64,000 nt of DNA from Saccopteryx bilineata (GCF_036850765.1 NC_089491.1:94210740-94274739); one strand, 5' to 3'; positions 1 to 11,381 are shown, counted from the first letter of the stretch. The notes: a model not told the origin generated them from the letters alone. Numbers and translations are program-made.

Positions 1-480
1 ACTGATACCAGAATTCATCTACATGATGAATATCAACTGAAAAAATTGAAAAGAATAATTTAAAAAAATAATAATTACTTAACCACTTGCTATGGGAAAG
101 ACCATAAGAATTTGTTTTACCCGCTGAATCTTTACAAAGTTTATATAAGAAACTACTATTGTTCTCAACATTGAGCACAAGAGGCATATGAAGTTCAGAT
201 CAGTTATGTAATTCACTAAGGGACTAGCAAAGTTACAGCTGAACTAAAATTTGAAGCCAAGAAGTCTGTCTTCAGAGCCAGGACCCAAAACCTCTATAAG
301 GGACTGAATTCACTTACAGTAAGTTGTCACAGACCCAATTAAATACCAATGCAGACATTTGAATCAAATGAATGTATTACAGTCCTCAGCCAATAAGTGG
401 GTAAGTGTTCTTTCTCTCCCATTTTCTGTTGTTAATTCTTCTTTATAGGTTTGGTAAGATTCTTCAGTGAAATCATGTGG
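1..480. other. unassigned AT-rich sequence
   Basis: No open frame of note, no repeat family recognised and no RNA gene seen. It is ordinary AT-rich non-coding DNA. Confidence 0.5.
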
Positions 481-1200
481 GCATAGGGATTTCCTTTTTA
501 GGAGTTTTTAAACTACAAAATCAGTTTCATTAATGCTATAAGATTCAGTTAGTTAATTTATAAATATAACTATTTATAGTGTTCCCTCACTATACCTTTA
601 ATGGCTATGAGATTTGTATTGATATCCTCTGGCTCACTCCTGATACTGGTGATTTGTGTCTTCCCTCTTTATCTTTGTGACTCTTGCTAGAGGTGCATCA
701 AATTTATTAGGTTTGTTTGTTTATGTTTCAGAGAAGCACTTTTTAGTTCCAGTTATTTTCTCTATCGCCTTCCTGTTTTCAATTTATTAATTTCTACTCT
801 TATCTTATTTTTATTCTTTCTTTTCTACTACTTACTTTGGAATTGCTTTCTTCTTTTTCTAGTTTTATAAAGTAGAAACTTAGATTATTAATTTGAGGCA
901 TTTTCTCTTTTCTAATGTAAATGTTTAGATTCTGCTGCATCTCAAATTTTGATACTTATTTTATTTTCATTTATTTCTATGTATTTTTTAATTCCTGGAA
1001 AATTTTTTTTTTGACTCGTGTATTATTTCAAGTGTAGTGTTTAATTTCCAAGTGTTTGTAGACATTCTTGTCTTTCTGATATTGATTTCTAGTTTCATTC
1101 CATTTTTGTCAGAGAACACATGGTACTCTGTATGGTAAATGTTTCACCACCATAACTTACAATGAAGATGATTTATCTAATAAATGTGTAGCTCCAGAGA
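481..1200 (-). mobile_element. old L1-like fragment, antisense
   Basis: The plus strand reads like the antisense of an ancient mammalian L1. The phrase around 680-700 (cttgctagaggtgcatcaaatttatt) resembles the complement of the L1 ORF2 segment encoding the dkPLarLt region, and the stretch around 1095-1130 resembles an old L1 antisense phrase with a T-rich start and 'cagagaacac'. The copy is heavily decayed, has no open frame, and its ends are uncertain. Confidence 0.45.
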
Positions 1201-1375
1201 AAAAGACTAGAAAACAAAATAATAGTAGAATATTTTGTTTAATATTGGCTGCATTTGATAAGAGCATTTAAAAAGAGGTAAGTATAAAAAAGAATTAACT
1301 GTTTTACAAATAGAAATAAAAAGAGATAAGAAATTTCAGAAACTTCATCATTGTTTAATGGGAAAAGATAAAGCT

Positions 1376-1391
1376 AAATTGGCATGTGGCA
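1376..1391. repeat. TSD of L1-1, left copy
   Basis: The 16-bp sequence AAATTGGCATGTGGCA is repeated exactly at 8643-8658, directly after the A-rich tail of L1-1. It shows endonuclease-primed insertion of a 7.25-kb unit. Confidence 0.95.
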
Positions 1392-2907
1392 GCAGCAAGA
1401 TGGCGATGGAGTAGGCAAACATACCAACTCCCAGAACCAAAGCAGATTACAACTTAATTTTAAGAACCATCATCTGAAAAAACCAACTTTGAACTAAACT
1501 AAGAGGACTCTTAAACCAAGGAACACTGAAGAAACCACACCGAGACTGGTAGAAAAAGTAGAAATGCAGAGAAAGCTGCCCAGCTCCCCAAAGCAAACAG
1601 CAGCCCACAGAGATTTGCATGGTGGGAAGAGAGTTTAGCAGAGAGGGGAGGGTCCTGAGCCCCAGAACAAAGCCCCAGCCTGCAACCCCAGAGCCTAGAA
1701 GAGGCGTATGGACAGTATTTAGCTGCAAAACAAGTCAAGATACTGTTTGTGAGAGACAGTTTTCTCAGACCCAGGATTCTTCTTTAAGGGACCAAGCAGA
1801 AAACCTCTCTCACAACCACCCACCGGGGCTCTGGGAGATGGGAAGAGAGGAGAGGACTGAAATAGCAGGAAAAGAGTGTAATCTAGGAGGCACAGGAAGA
1901 AACACTTTGAGGGACAGCAACCCAAACCCCTGGGCTGAGTCACTCCCCAAATCTGAAGTGAATATTTCCCCTGGGACCAGAAATACTAACAAAGGGAAGC
2001 AGGACACCAGCCAAACAAGCTCTCCCACAGCACTCAGAGAAGAGCCACTTAGAAGGAGGGAGCTTTCAGGACTACAGTATGGAGGGTAAGGGTCTTATAT
2101 ACAGCGCCCTCTCCCACACTGCTGAGGGCTTGCTGGAGGGCAGGAGGCTGCAGGATGCAGAAGAGCGGTTTCCTCGGCAGAGTCGGAAGCCAGGCAGGCC
2201 ATGCCTGAGGCCCGGAGTGAGTTTAGTCTAGCCTGGCAGGGGCAGAGGGGATCCTTGAAAGTGGTCAGCTCAGCTGCAGGCCCACCTACAACCCCACCTG
2301 CAGGGGAAGGGTAGGAGCCCCGGACCGAGTGGAGGAGATCCACTGCTGAGCAAGGGTGAGCAGATGCGCAGCCTCCACAAACCTGTGGAGCCAATGCTAG
2401 CAGCCCTATATGTGAGCCAGCTCTGCCAGTAGGGGCGGGGCAAAAACCTGAAAACAGATGGAGATTTGCAGCTGAGCACACCTTCAGCCCCAACTGACCT
2501 GTGGAGCAGAGGCTAGCAGCCTGATGATATAGCTGGCTCTGACTACGGGAGCGGGGCTGAAGCCAGGGAACAGGTGGAGACCCACAGCTGAGCAAAGGTG
2601 CTCATCCCCACTCTTGGTGTCAAGGCTTGTGGCCCTTGTGCTGCGTGCAACCTCACCCATGGGGGTGGAGCAAAGGCCAACACCTGCTGAGGCTTGTAGA
2701 GCCGGGCATGTGAACACAGCCCCACCCAGAAAGGAGAAGCGAAACTGCAGCGACAACTGGAGCAGGTCAGCACCAGCAATGCCCATACCCAAACACCCTA
2801 GGCAGTGGCAGATGGGGTAGCAGGCCTGCAGACAGACCACACCTAGGGAACACAGAGGCAATAATCATTGGACTCCAGTGGTCAAACTCTTCTTATACAC
2901 AGACAAA
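1392..2907 (+). promoter_or_regulatory. L1-1 5' UTR / internal promoter
   Basis: About 1.5 kb, GC-richer than its surroundings. It begins CAGCAAGATGGCG, in which CAAGATGGCG (1396-1405) matches the YY1 site that positions L1 transcription starts in other mammals. Its 3' half holds tandem units of roughly 120 bp. The first 170 bp or so align with the start of L1-3; the rest does not obviously do so. Promoter activity is inferred from position and family. Confidence 0.7.
2328..2690 (+). repeat. tandem ~120-bp units in the L1-1 5' UTR
   Basis: Three successive units start at about 2328, 2456 and 2572. Each runs from a ggagGAGAtcca/ggAGAttTGCA/ggAGAccCACA start followed by GCTGAGCA. Units 1 and 2 then share CTGTGGAGC, GCTAGCAGCC, a degenerate AGCCAGCTCTG/AGCTGGCTCTG and a GGGGC run. 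Unit 3 is partial. The minus-strand translations repeat the same peptide pattern (LHLF.GF.PAP), which supports real duplication. Confidence 0.75.
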
Positions 2908-3876
2908 ATGGGCAGGCAGAGAAATGCAACCCAAGTGAATCAAGAGAAATCCCCAGAGAAGGACTTGAATGAGTCAGATATAATCAAATTACCAGATACA
3001 GATTTTAAAATAATGATTGTTAGGATGTTCAAAGAGCTTAGAACAACAATAGGTGGTCATTACGAACACCTAAATAAAGAGATAGCAAATATAAAAAGGG
3101 ACATTGAAATAATAAAAAATAATCAGTCAGAAATGACAAATACAATATCAGAATTGAAGACCACAATGGAAGGAATTAAAAGCAGGATGGATGAAGCTGA
3201 GGATCGAATAAGTGAGTTAGACAACAAGATAAACAAAGGCACAGAAGCAGAGCAGAAAAAAGAAAAGAGACTCAAAAAGTCAGAGAAAACTCTAAGAGAG
3301 CTCTGTGACAATATGAAGAAAAATAACATCCACATCATAGGGGTTCCTGAAGAAGAAGAGAAAGTACAAGGGCTAGAAACTTTGTTCAATCATATCATAG
3401 TTGAAAACTTTCTTAAATTAAGGCAGGAAAAAGTCTCACATGTTCAAGAAGCACAGAAAACTCCATTAAAAAGAAAACCAAAGAAATCTACACCAAGACA
3501 CATCATAATTAAAATACTAAAGCTAAGTGATAAAGAGAAAATATTAAAAGCTGCTAGAGTAAAAAAGGCTCTCACCTACAAAGTAGCCCCCATAATGATG
3601 ACATTCAAATTCTCAACAGAAACAATTGGGGCCAGAAGGGAATGGCAAGAAATATTTAAAGTAATGCAGAACAAAAGCCTACAACCAAGACTATGTTATC
3701 CAGCAAGGCTATCATTTAAAATTGAAGGAGAAATAAAAGGCTTCCCAGACAAAAAAAAAACTCAAAGAATTCACTACAACCAAACCAATGCTGCAAGAAA
3801 TGCTAAGGGGCCTGTTGTAGCCAGATCAAATGGGGAAAAGAATATAGCAAAAGAGGAATACAGCTTTAAAGAATAA
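2908..3876 (+). pseudogene. L1 ORF1: L1-1 ORF1 (RNA-binding chaperone), frameshifted near the C-terminus
   Basis: ORF1p normally trimerises, binds L1 RNA and acts as a nucleic-acid chaperone in the L1 ribonucleoprotein. Starting at the ATG at 2908 (MGRQRNATQ), the frame runs through a coiled coil rich in K/E/I (about residues 35-120), the start of the RRM-like domain (NNIHIIGVPEEEE) and the C-terminal domain (TPRHIIIKI, ARREWQEIFKVM, YPARLSFKIEGEIK). At the A-run near 3752-3760 the frame shifts relative to L1-3, so the normal ending (QFKEFITTKPMLQEML) is replaced by an unrelated tail. An upstream in-frame ATG at 2878 is less likely, because L1-3 starts at the position equivalent to 2908. Confidence 0.9.
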
Positions 3877-3877
3877 A

Positions 3878-6800
3878 ATGGCAATAAACAACTACATATC
3901 AATAATAACCTTAAATGTAAATGGATTAAATGATCCAATCAAAAGACATAGAGTAGCTGCATGGATAAGAAAATAGGACCCTTACATATGCTGTCTACAG
4001 GACACACACCTTAAAACAAAAGATACACATAGACTGAAGGTAAAAGGATGGAAAAAAATATTTTATGCAAATGGAAATGAAAAAAAAGATGGGGTAGCAA
4101 TACTTATATCAGACAAAATGAACTTTAAAATGAAGGCTATAGTAAGAGATAAAGAAGAACACTATATAATGATAAAGGAAGCAATCCAACAGGAATATAT
4201 AACCATTATAAATATCTACACACTTAATATGGGAGCACCTAAATATATAAAGCAGACTTTGATGGACATAAAGGGCTAAATCAACAGCAATATTATAATA
4301 GTAGGGGATTTCAATACCCCACTAACGTCACTGGATAGATCCTCAAGAAAGAAAATTTAAAAAGAAACAGCAGAATGAAGGGACACATTAGATCAACTGG
4401 ATTTAATAGATATCTTCAGAACCTTTCACCCTAAAGCAGCAGAATATACATTCTTTTCAAGTACTTATGGTATATTCTCTAGGACAGATGACATGTTAAG
4501 GCAAAAAATGACCTCAACAAATTTAAAAAGATTGGAATCATATCAAGCATTTTCTCTGATCACAATGACATAAACTAGAAATCAACCACAACAGAAAAAC
4601 TGAAAAATACTTAAACACTTAGAAACTAAATAGCATGTTATTAAATAACGAATGAGTTAACAATGAGATCAAAGAATAAATTTAAAAATTCCTATAAATA
4701 AATGATAATGAGCATATATCAACTCAAAATTTATGGGACACAGCAAAAGCAGTACTGAGAGGGAAGTTCATAGCATTACAGACATACCTTAAGAAGCTAG
4801 AAAAAGATCAAATAAATAACTTGACCCTGCATCAAGTAAATCCCACAGTAGTAGAAGGAAAGAAATGATAAAGATTAGAGCCGAAATAAATGACATAGAG
4901 GCTAAAGAAACAATACAGAGAATCAATGAAACCAAGAACTGGTTCTTTGAAAAGGTAAAGAAGATCAATGAACCTTTAACTAAACTTACCAAGAAAAATA
5001 CAGAGAGGACTCAAATAAACAAAATTAGAAATGAGAGTGGAGAAACTGACACAGCAAAAATACAAAATATTGTAAGAAAATACTATGAAGAACTGTATGC
5101 CAAAAAACAAGACAACCTAGATAAAATGAACAAATTCCTTGAAACATACAATCTTCCAAAAATCAATCTGGAAGAATCAGAATATCTAAACAGACCGATT
5201 ACAACAAATGAGATTGAAACAGTTATCAAAAAACTCCCAAGAAATAAAAGTCCTTGGCCTGATGGCTTCACAAGTGAATTCTACCAAATATTCAAAGAAA
5301 AACTAACTCTTGTTCTTCACAAGCTATTTAAAAAATTTAAGAGGAAGGAATATTTCCAAGCTCCTTTTATGAGGGAGGCATATTCTGATTTAAAAACCAG
5401 GCAAACGGTTGGCTCAGCGGTAGAGTGCCGACCTGGCGTGCAGGGGACCCGGGTTCAATTCCCGGCCAGGGCACATAAGAGAAGGGCCCATTTGCTTCTC
5501 CACCCCCCCCCTCCTTCCTCTCTGTCTCTCTCTTCCCCTCCCACAGCCAAGGCTCCATTGGAGCAAAGATGGCCCGGCGCTGGGGATGGCTCCTTGGCCT
5601 CTGCCCCAGGCGCTAGAGTGGCTCTGGTCGCGGCAGAGCATCGCCCCCTGGTGGGCAGAGCGTCACCCCTGGTGGCCTGCTGGGTGGAACCTGGTCGGGC
5701 GCATGCGGGAGTCTGTCTGACTGTCTCTCCCCATTTCCAGCTTCAGAAAAAAAAAAAAAAAAAAAAAAAAACAGGCAAAGACAACACAAAGAAAGAAAAT
5801 TATAGGCCATTCCTGATGAATATAGATGCTAAAATCCTCAACAAAATATTAGGCAACCGGATCCCACAATATATAAAAAAATCATACATCATGATCAAGT
5901 GGGATTTATTCTGGGGAGGCAAGGCTGGTACAACAGTCGCAAATCAATCGATGTGATTCATTACATAAACAAAAGGAAGGAGAAAAACCACATGATAATT
6001 TCAATAAATGCAAAAAAGCATTGGTAAAATTCAGCACCTATTCATGATCAAAACTCTCAGCAAAGTGGGAGTACAGGAAATATACTTCAACATGATAAAG
6101 GCCATCTAAGACAAACCCACAGCCAACATCATACTCAATGGGCAAAAATTAAAAGCAATCCCCTTAATATCAGGAACAAAGCAGGGGTGCCCCCTTTCAC
6201 CACTCTTATTCAACATAGTCCTGGAAGTCCTAACCACAGCAATCAGAAAAGAAGAAGAAATAAGAGGCATCCAAATTGGAAAAGAAGAAGTAAAACTATC
6301 CTTATTTGCAGATGATATGATATTGTATATAGAAAACCCTAAAGTCTCAGTCAAAAAACTACTGGACCTGATAAATAAATTCAGCAAGGTGGCAGAATAT
6401 AAAATTAATATTCAGAAATCAGAATCATTTTTATACACCAACAATGAACTGTCTGAAAGAGAAATTAACAATCCCCTTCACTATTGCAACCAAAAAAATA
6501 AAGTACCTAGGAGTAAATTTAACCAAGGAGATTAAAGACTTGTACTCAGAAAATTATAAAACATTGATAAAAGAAATCAAGAAAGATACAAACAAGTGGA
6601 AGTATATACCATGCTCATGATTATAAAGAATAAACATCATTAAAATTTCTATCTTACTCAAAGCAATTTATAAATTCAATGCAATACCACTTAAAATACC
6701 AATGACGTACTTCAAAGATATAGAACACATATTCCAAAAATTTATATGAAACCAAAAAAGAACACGAATAGCCTCAGCAATCTTGAAAAGGAAGAATAAA

Positions 6801-8005
6801 GTGGGTGGAATCACACTTCCTGATATCAAGTTATACTACAGGCCATTGTACTCAAAACAGCATGGTACTGGCATAAGAACAGGTCTATAGATCTATGGAA
6901 CAGAACAGAGAACCCAGAAATACACCCACACCTTTATGGACAACTGATATTTGACAAAGGAGGTAAGAGCATACAACGGAGTAAAGACAGCCTCTTTAAC
7001 AAATGGTGTTGGGAAAATTGGACATCTACCTGCAAAAAAATGAAACTAGACCACCAACTTACACCACTCACAAAAATAAACTCAAAATGGATAAAAGACT
7101 TAAATGTAAGCCGTGAAACCACAAGCACCTTAAGAGAAAACATAGACAGTAAGCTCTCTGACATCTCTCACAGCAATGTATTTGCCAATTTATCTCCATG
7201 GGCAAATGAAATAAGAGACAGGATAAACAAATGGGACTATATCAAACTAAAAAGCTTTTGCACAGCTAAAGACAATAAGAACAGAATAAAAAGACGAACT
7301 ATGCAATGAGAGAACATATTTGACAATATGTCTGATAAGGGGTTAATAACCAAAATTTATAAAGAACTTGTAAAACTCAACACCAGGAAGACAAACAATC
7401 CAATCAAGAAATGGGCAAAAGAAATTAATAGACACTTCTCCAAAGAGGATATACAGATGGCCAATAGGCATATGAAAAAATGCTCAACTTTACTAATCAT
7501 TAAAGAAATGCAAATTAAAACCACAATGAGATATCACCTCACACCAATCAGAATGGTACTCATCAACAAAACAACACAGAATAAGTGCTGGTGAGGATGT
7601 GGAAAAAAGGGAACCCTCCTGCATTGCTGGTGGGAATGCAGACTGGTGCAGCCACTGTAGAAAACAGTATGGAGATTCCTCAAAAAATTAAAAATGGAAC
7701 TGCCTTTTGACCCAGCTATCCCTCTTTTAGAAATAAACCCAAAGAACACTAAAGCACTGTTCCAAAAGGAGAAATGCACCCCCCATGTTTGTGGCAGCAT
7801 TGTTTACAATAGCGAAGGTCTGGAAACAGCCCAAGTGTCTGTCAGTGGAAGAGAGGTTTAAAGAGCTTTGGTACATATATACTATGGAATACTACTCAGC
7901 CATAAGAAATGATGACATTGGATCATTTACAACAACATGGATGGACCTTGATAACATTATACGGAGTGAAATAAATAAATCAGAAAAAACTAAGAACTAT
8001 GATTC
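3878..8005 (+). pseudogene. L1 ORF2: L1-1 ORF2 (endonuclease/reverse transcriptase), inactivated
   Basis: It starts at ATG 3878 (MAINNYISIITLNVNGLNDPIKRHRV), matching L1-3. The first stop is TAG at codon 33 (3974-3976), where L1-3 has CAG. Many more stops and frameshifts follow. Recognisable blocks are the endonuclease start, the linker (4865-5390), the reverse-transcriptase motif [14 protein letters not shown] (around 6298-6340), and the C-terminal [15 protein letters not shown] region (around 7880-7920). A SINE splits the RT domain at 5406. An apparent 363-codon frame (4865-5956) reads through the SINE by chance and is not a gene. Confidence 0.92.
5406..5765 (+). mobile_element. VES-type SINE, long form, inside L1-1 ORF2
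   Basis: tRNA-derived SINE beginning inside box A (CGGTTGGCTCAGCGGTAGAG) with box B GGTTCAATTCC, a CpG-rich body, and a poly-A tail at about 5746-5771. The first eight bases of the usual head are missing. Flanking repeats AAAAACCAGGCAAA (5392-5405) and AAAAAACAGGCAAA (5766-5779) differ at one base and restore the L1 frame when collapsed. High CpG retention suggests it is young. Confidence 0.92.
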
Positions 8006-8082
8006 CATACATAGGTGGGACATAAAAATGAGACTCAGAGACATGGATAAGAGCAGACATGGGCAGTAACCAGGGAATGGGG

Positions 8083-8130
8083 AAAGAATTGAGAGTAAGG
8101 ATAGGGGGAGGGGAGGGACACAAAACCAGA
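8083..8130 (+). repeat. G-rich tract of the L1-1 3' UTR
   Basis: Purine-rich run with several GGG/GGGG blocks (ggggaaag...agggggaggggaggg), matching the conserved guanine-rich 3' UTR of mammalian L1. The same tract occurs in L1-2 and L1-3. Confidence 0.7.
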
Positions 8131-8135
8131 TAGAA

Positions 8136-8489
8136 CAAGGTTAGTCAACCTTTTTATACCTACTGCCCACTTTTGTATCTCTGTTAGTAGTAAAATTTTC
8201 TAACCGCCCACTGATTCCACAGTAATTGTGATTTATAAAATAGGGAAGTAACTTTACTTTATAAAATTTATAAAGCAGAGTTACAGCAAGTTAAAGCATA
8301 TAATAATAATTACTTATCAAGTACTTTATGTTGGATTTTCACTAAGTTTGGCAGAATAAATCTTTATAAAACAACTTACTATATAGTTAAATCTATCTTT
8401 TTATTTATACTTTGGTTGCTCCTGTACTGCCCACCATGAAAGCTGGAACATTCACTAGTGGGCGATAGGGACCAGGTTGACTACCACCA
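8136..8489 (+). mobile_element. non-autonomous hAT transposon, copy 1 (354 bp), inside the L1-1 3' UTR
   Basis: Terminal inverted repeats read CAAGGTTAGTCAACC at the left and, complemented, TGGTGGTAGTCAACC at the right. It is flanked by a perfect 8-bp TSD AGATAGAA (8128-8135 and 8490-8497), and removing one TSD plus the element restores the L1 3' UTR exactly (ccagatagaaggtgacag, as in L1-3). It has no transposase ORF. A 352-bp copy in the opposite orientation lies at 21781-22132. An 8-bp TSD is the hAT signature. Confidence 0.93.
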
Positions 8490-8642
8490 AGATAGAAGGT
8501 GACAGAAGACAATTTGACTTTGGGTGATGGGTATGCAACATAATCAAATGTCAAAATAAACTGGAGATGTTTTCTCTGAACATATGTATCCTGATTTATC
8601 AATGTCACCCATTAAAATAAATAAATAAATAAATAAGTAAAT

Positions 8643-8658
8643 AAATTGGCATGTGGCA
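8643..8658. repeat. TSD of L1-1, right copy
   Basis: Exact repeat of 1376-1391, immediately after the AAATA-rich tail. Confidence 0.95.
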
Positions 8659-8871
8659 ACAAAGCTGATTACTATTCAGCCTTGAGGCAATAATCAAATC
8701 AACCATGTGGTCAGCTATCTGTTGTTAAAATCTCTAAATGAATTAAGCTGTCAAAAAGGAAGGAAGCAATTTAAGTTTTGGCTCAGTAAATCCTTTCAAC
8801 TGGACAAAATGGCCACAAAGCCATAACAGAATCACAAATAAATCACAATCCTTTTTCCCCATTAGCCCAAA

Positions 8872-9047
8872 TGTTGCAGGCGAAAATGGGTTCTTGCAAT
8901 GCTGCAAGAAAAGAATTTCAATACACACGTTTAAGAAAAGTTTGAGTATAGTAGCAAGATTTATTGGGGTGAAAAGAAATAATATGCTCTGAGGGATGAA
9001 GAGATCTGGTAGGCTTTAGTAACAACTGCTCAGAGATTCCTTCTTAG
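8872..9047 (-). mobile_element. probable LTR fragment (ERV)
   Basis: Read on the minus strand, this has an AATAAA signal (plus-strand tttatt at 8960-8965), followed by a T-rich stretch and TTCTTGCAGCATTGCAAGAA, ending near ...GCAACA (8872). That layout resembles the R/U5 part of a gammaretrovirus-like LTR. No internal viral gene is seen. The boundary with the next fragment is approximate. Confidence 0.45.
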
Positions 9048-9049
9048 TA

Positions 9050-9090
9050 ATTGTTGGTCAAATAAGTTTGTAAATATGATATATATGTTT
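9050..9090 (+). mobile_element. 5' tip of the 40-kb LTR family
   Basis: TTGTTGGTCAAATAAGTTTGTAAATATGATATATAxGTTTG (41 bp, one differing base) matches the start of the solo LTR at 40476. It is cut off at about 9090, where SINE sequence begins. Confidence 0.65.
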
Positions 9091-9250
9091 GATAGTTCGG
9101 TTGGTCCAAGCACATCAGCTTCAGGTGCTAAAATATAGCTCAATTGGCTTGAGCATTGGCCCCAAACAGGTGTTACTGAGTAGATCTCGGTTGAGGTGCA
9201 TGCAGGACTCTGTCTCACTATCTCCCTTTCTCTCACTTAAAAAAAAATTG
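9091..9250 (+). mobile_element. SINE fragment, 3' part
   Basis: 5'-truncated. It keeps the SINE body (gttggtccaagcac...gagtagatctcgg...gtgcatgcaggactctgtctcac) and a short A tail at about 9239-9247, like the 3' half of the bat SINEs elsewhere in the window. Confidence 0.7.
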
Positions 9251-9460
9251 GTGTATTCACTATTTATGCATGTCTATTTCTTGCAAATATGTAGCCAAAA
9301 ATGTTAGAATACACCAGATTTTTAAGGTTTTAATGTATATTTAGAGTAATATTTCTCTTATAATAAATACAATTCAAAAATATAGATATCCCAGATCATA
9401 TATTTATTACCAAAACATCACACTAAATGATGTTTTCTCATCCTTAAAATCATACAACAG

Positions 9461-9806
9461 GCCCTGGCCGGTTGGCTTTATGGTAGAATGTCAGCCTGGA
9501 GTGTGGAAGTCCTGGGTTTAACTCCCAGCTAGGGCACACAGAAGAAGCGCTCATCCCCTTCTCCACCCTTCCCTCTACCCCTCTATCTCTCTCTTTCTCT
9601 TTCTTCCCCTCCCGCAACCAAGGCTCCATTGGAGCAAAGTAAGCCCGGGCGCTGAGGATGGCACTGTGCCTTCACCTCAGGCACTAGAATGACTTTGGTT
9701 GCAACAGAGCAATGCCCCAGATGAGCAGAGCATCGCCCCCTGATGGATGCATGCAGGAGTCTGTCTCTCTGCCTCCCCAATTTTCACTTCAGAAAAATAC
9801 AAAAAA
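9461..9806 (+). mobile_element. VES-type SINE, long form
   Basis: Starts GCCCTGGCCGGTTGGC, with box B at GGTTTAACTCC, and ends in an A tail. Exact 12-bp TSD AAAATCATACAA at 9446-9457 and 9807-9818. Many CpGs have decayed to TG/CA, so it is older than the copies at 36919 and 39305. Confidence 0.93.
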
Positions 9807-10089
9807 AAAATCATACAAGCAATATAAGCCAATTCATGGGACATAATTAGAATATAAAAAAAAATGTCATTCACATAATCGATACTGTAGATGGCTCTTG
9901 ATTCAAACCTTAGTAGATGTGACAATGCTATGATTCACATATTCAAGATGATAATTTAATTGCCACATTTTAAAATCATATTATGGACCAAACTGATTAA
10001 AATGATCAATTTCCAGCAAAAAAAAAATTATTTTCTTAATGCACTGAATATGCTGAAATGCTCGGAAAGGCAAGCTCTGAAGGAAAAAG

Positions 10090-10240
10090 AAGGGGGATTC
10101 TTTCCCGGTTGCTGCTGTCACATATTACCACAAACTTCGTGGCTTTAAAAAATACAAAACTATTATTGTGGGTCATTTTTAGAGTTCATAAATCTAAAGT
10201 GGGTCTTATGAGGCTACAATAAAATTTTTTGTGTTCTTAA
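10090..10240. other. possible ancient interspersed repeat
   Basis: The phrase 'ttgctgctgtcacatattaccacaaacttcgtggcttta' resembles a common ancient mammalian repeat consensus with 'attaccacaaacttagtggcttaa'. I cannot name the family reliably. Confidence 0.35.
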
Positions 10241-11381
10241 TCTCTTTCGGCATAGTGCCTGCCCTGGTCTCTAGAACCTAACAGGAGATGACTAAAAGAA
10301 TAAACTATAAACCTCGAGAACATTATGAATCAAAGGTAAACTAAGAAGCACAGGGTTCTGATGCCATTTCTTTTGGCTAAAAAGCAGGCTTTTCAGAAGA
10401 AAGCATAAACCAGATAATAAATAGATTAAAACCAGAACTGTGAGATGTGTACTGAGTGATTTCATGCCTAGATTCTCAGTAGCATTCTGGAGTCAGTTAT
10501 AGGTAGACTCATTTTCCAGGAGGCTAAGGATCATAAGGGCAATCACAAAATACTACAGATTATTTCAGCCATACTTGGCAAGTTTGATGGGTCTTTCCCC
10601 CATGTGAATTCAGCCTTTTCACTTCAAGCACATCTTCTTCCTTCCTAGAATATCAATATTGCCAAGGGTAAACACCACCCTCATGAATGGCATTATTTTC
10701 TCTTACATGTGGAAATACCTAAGCATTTCTAGACAGCTGGTGCATCTGGCTAGGAAGTTCACATCTCACTTTGAAGCATAACTTTTTTGTCATAAATGCA
10801 TTAAACCATAAGGGAGGCATTTGAAGGGATTAGTGGACCAAACTACTTATGGTTCATCTCAGTCTCCGTAAGATTAAATTTCCTTGATGTTTGAACACCA
10901 GTGTTAGCAATCTGCTCTCCCAGAGTGCACAATACAATACTTCAGTTATAGCAAGTGCCAATGAAGGCTTGGTGAATGAGTACACACAACCTTAGGTATT
11001 ATTTATTTACATATTGATTACTTATATTACTCTTGCTATGACTAGCTCTCATGGCAAAGATTAAATAGTAAAATTGCTGAGTCACTAAGTGGACATTTTC
11101 TTCTTTATAAAGCACACAGATGAACATCTAGGGGCTTTGAGGGATAGACAATCCCATACCAGAAGTCCTCAGTCTGAAAAATTCATGCCAAGAAAATCAT
11201 GGAATTAGACTTAAGGAAATGCTTCCCAGGTCATGAATACCAGAGTTATGTTAGAGTCAAATCCCAGTAAGGAGCCAACTGTTTTCTCCTCTGAGGAGAA
11301 TTCCTAGAATATGCATATATTACAGTTACTTCCAATTCTGAATATAAGCTTGAAAAACTAAAAAAACAAACAAACAAACAA
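10241..11381. other. unassigned sequence
   Basis: About 1.1 kb with no convincing ORF, RNA gene or repeat family recognised. A short (ACAA)n-type run occurs at about 11362-11380, just before a SINE. Confidence 0.4.

Larger units (their letters stand above)
1392..8642 (+). mobile_element. full-length L1 retrotransposon, copy 1 (L1-1)
   Basis: A complete L1 bounded by a perfect 16-bp TSD. In order it has a 5' UTR starting with an AAGATGGCG (YY1-type) motif (1392-2907), ORF1 (2908-3876), a degenerate ORF2 (3878 to about 8005), a purine/G-rich 3' UTR, and an AAATA-type tail (about 8610-8642). It is now inactive: ORF1 is frameshifted near its end, ORF2 has many stops and frameshifts, and two later insertions interrupt it (SINE 5406-5765 and hAT 8136-8489). 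It belongs to the same ORF lineage as L1-3 at 43374-49310 but is older and carries a different 5' UTR body. Confidence 0.95.

Noticed and set aside
4865..5956. 363-codon open frame that looks like an RT protein fused to a proline/serine-rich domain
   Set aside because: It is decayed L1-1 ORF2 that happens to read through the SINE at 5406-5765. The TSDs around the SINE show an insertion, and the rest of ORF2 is full of stops.
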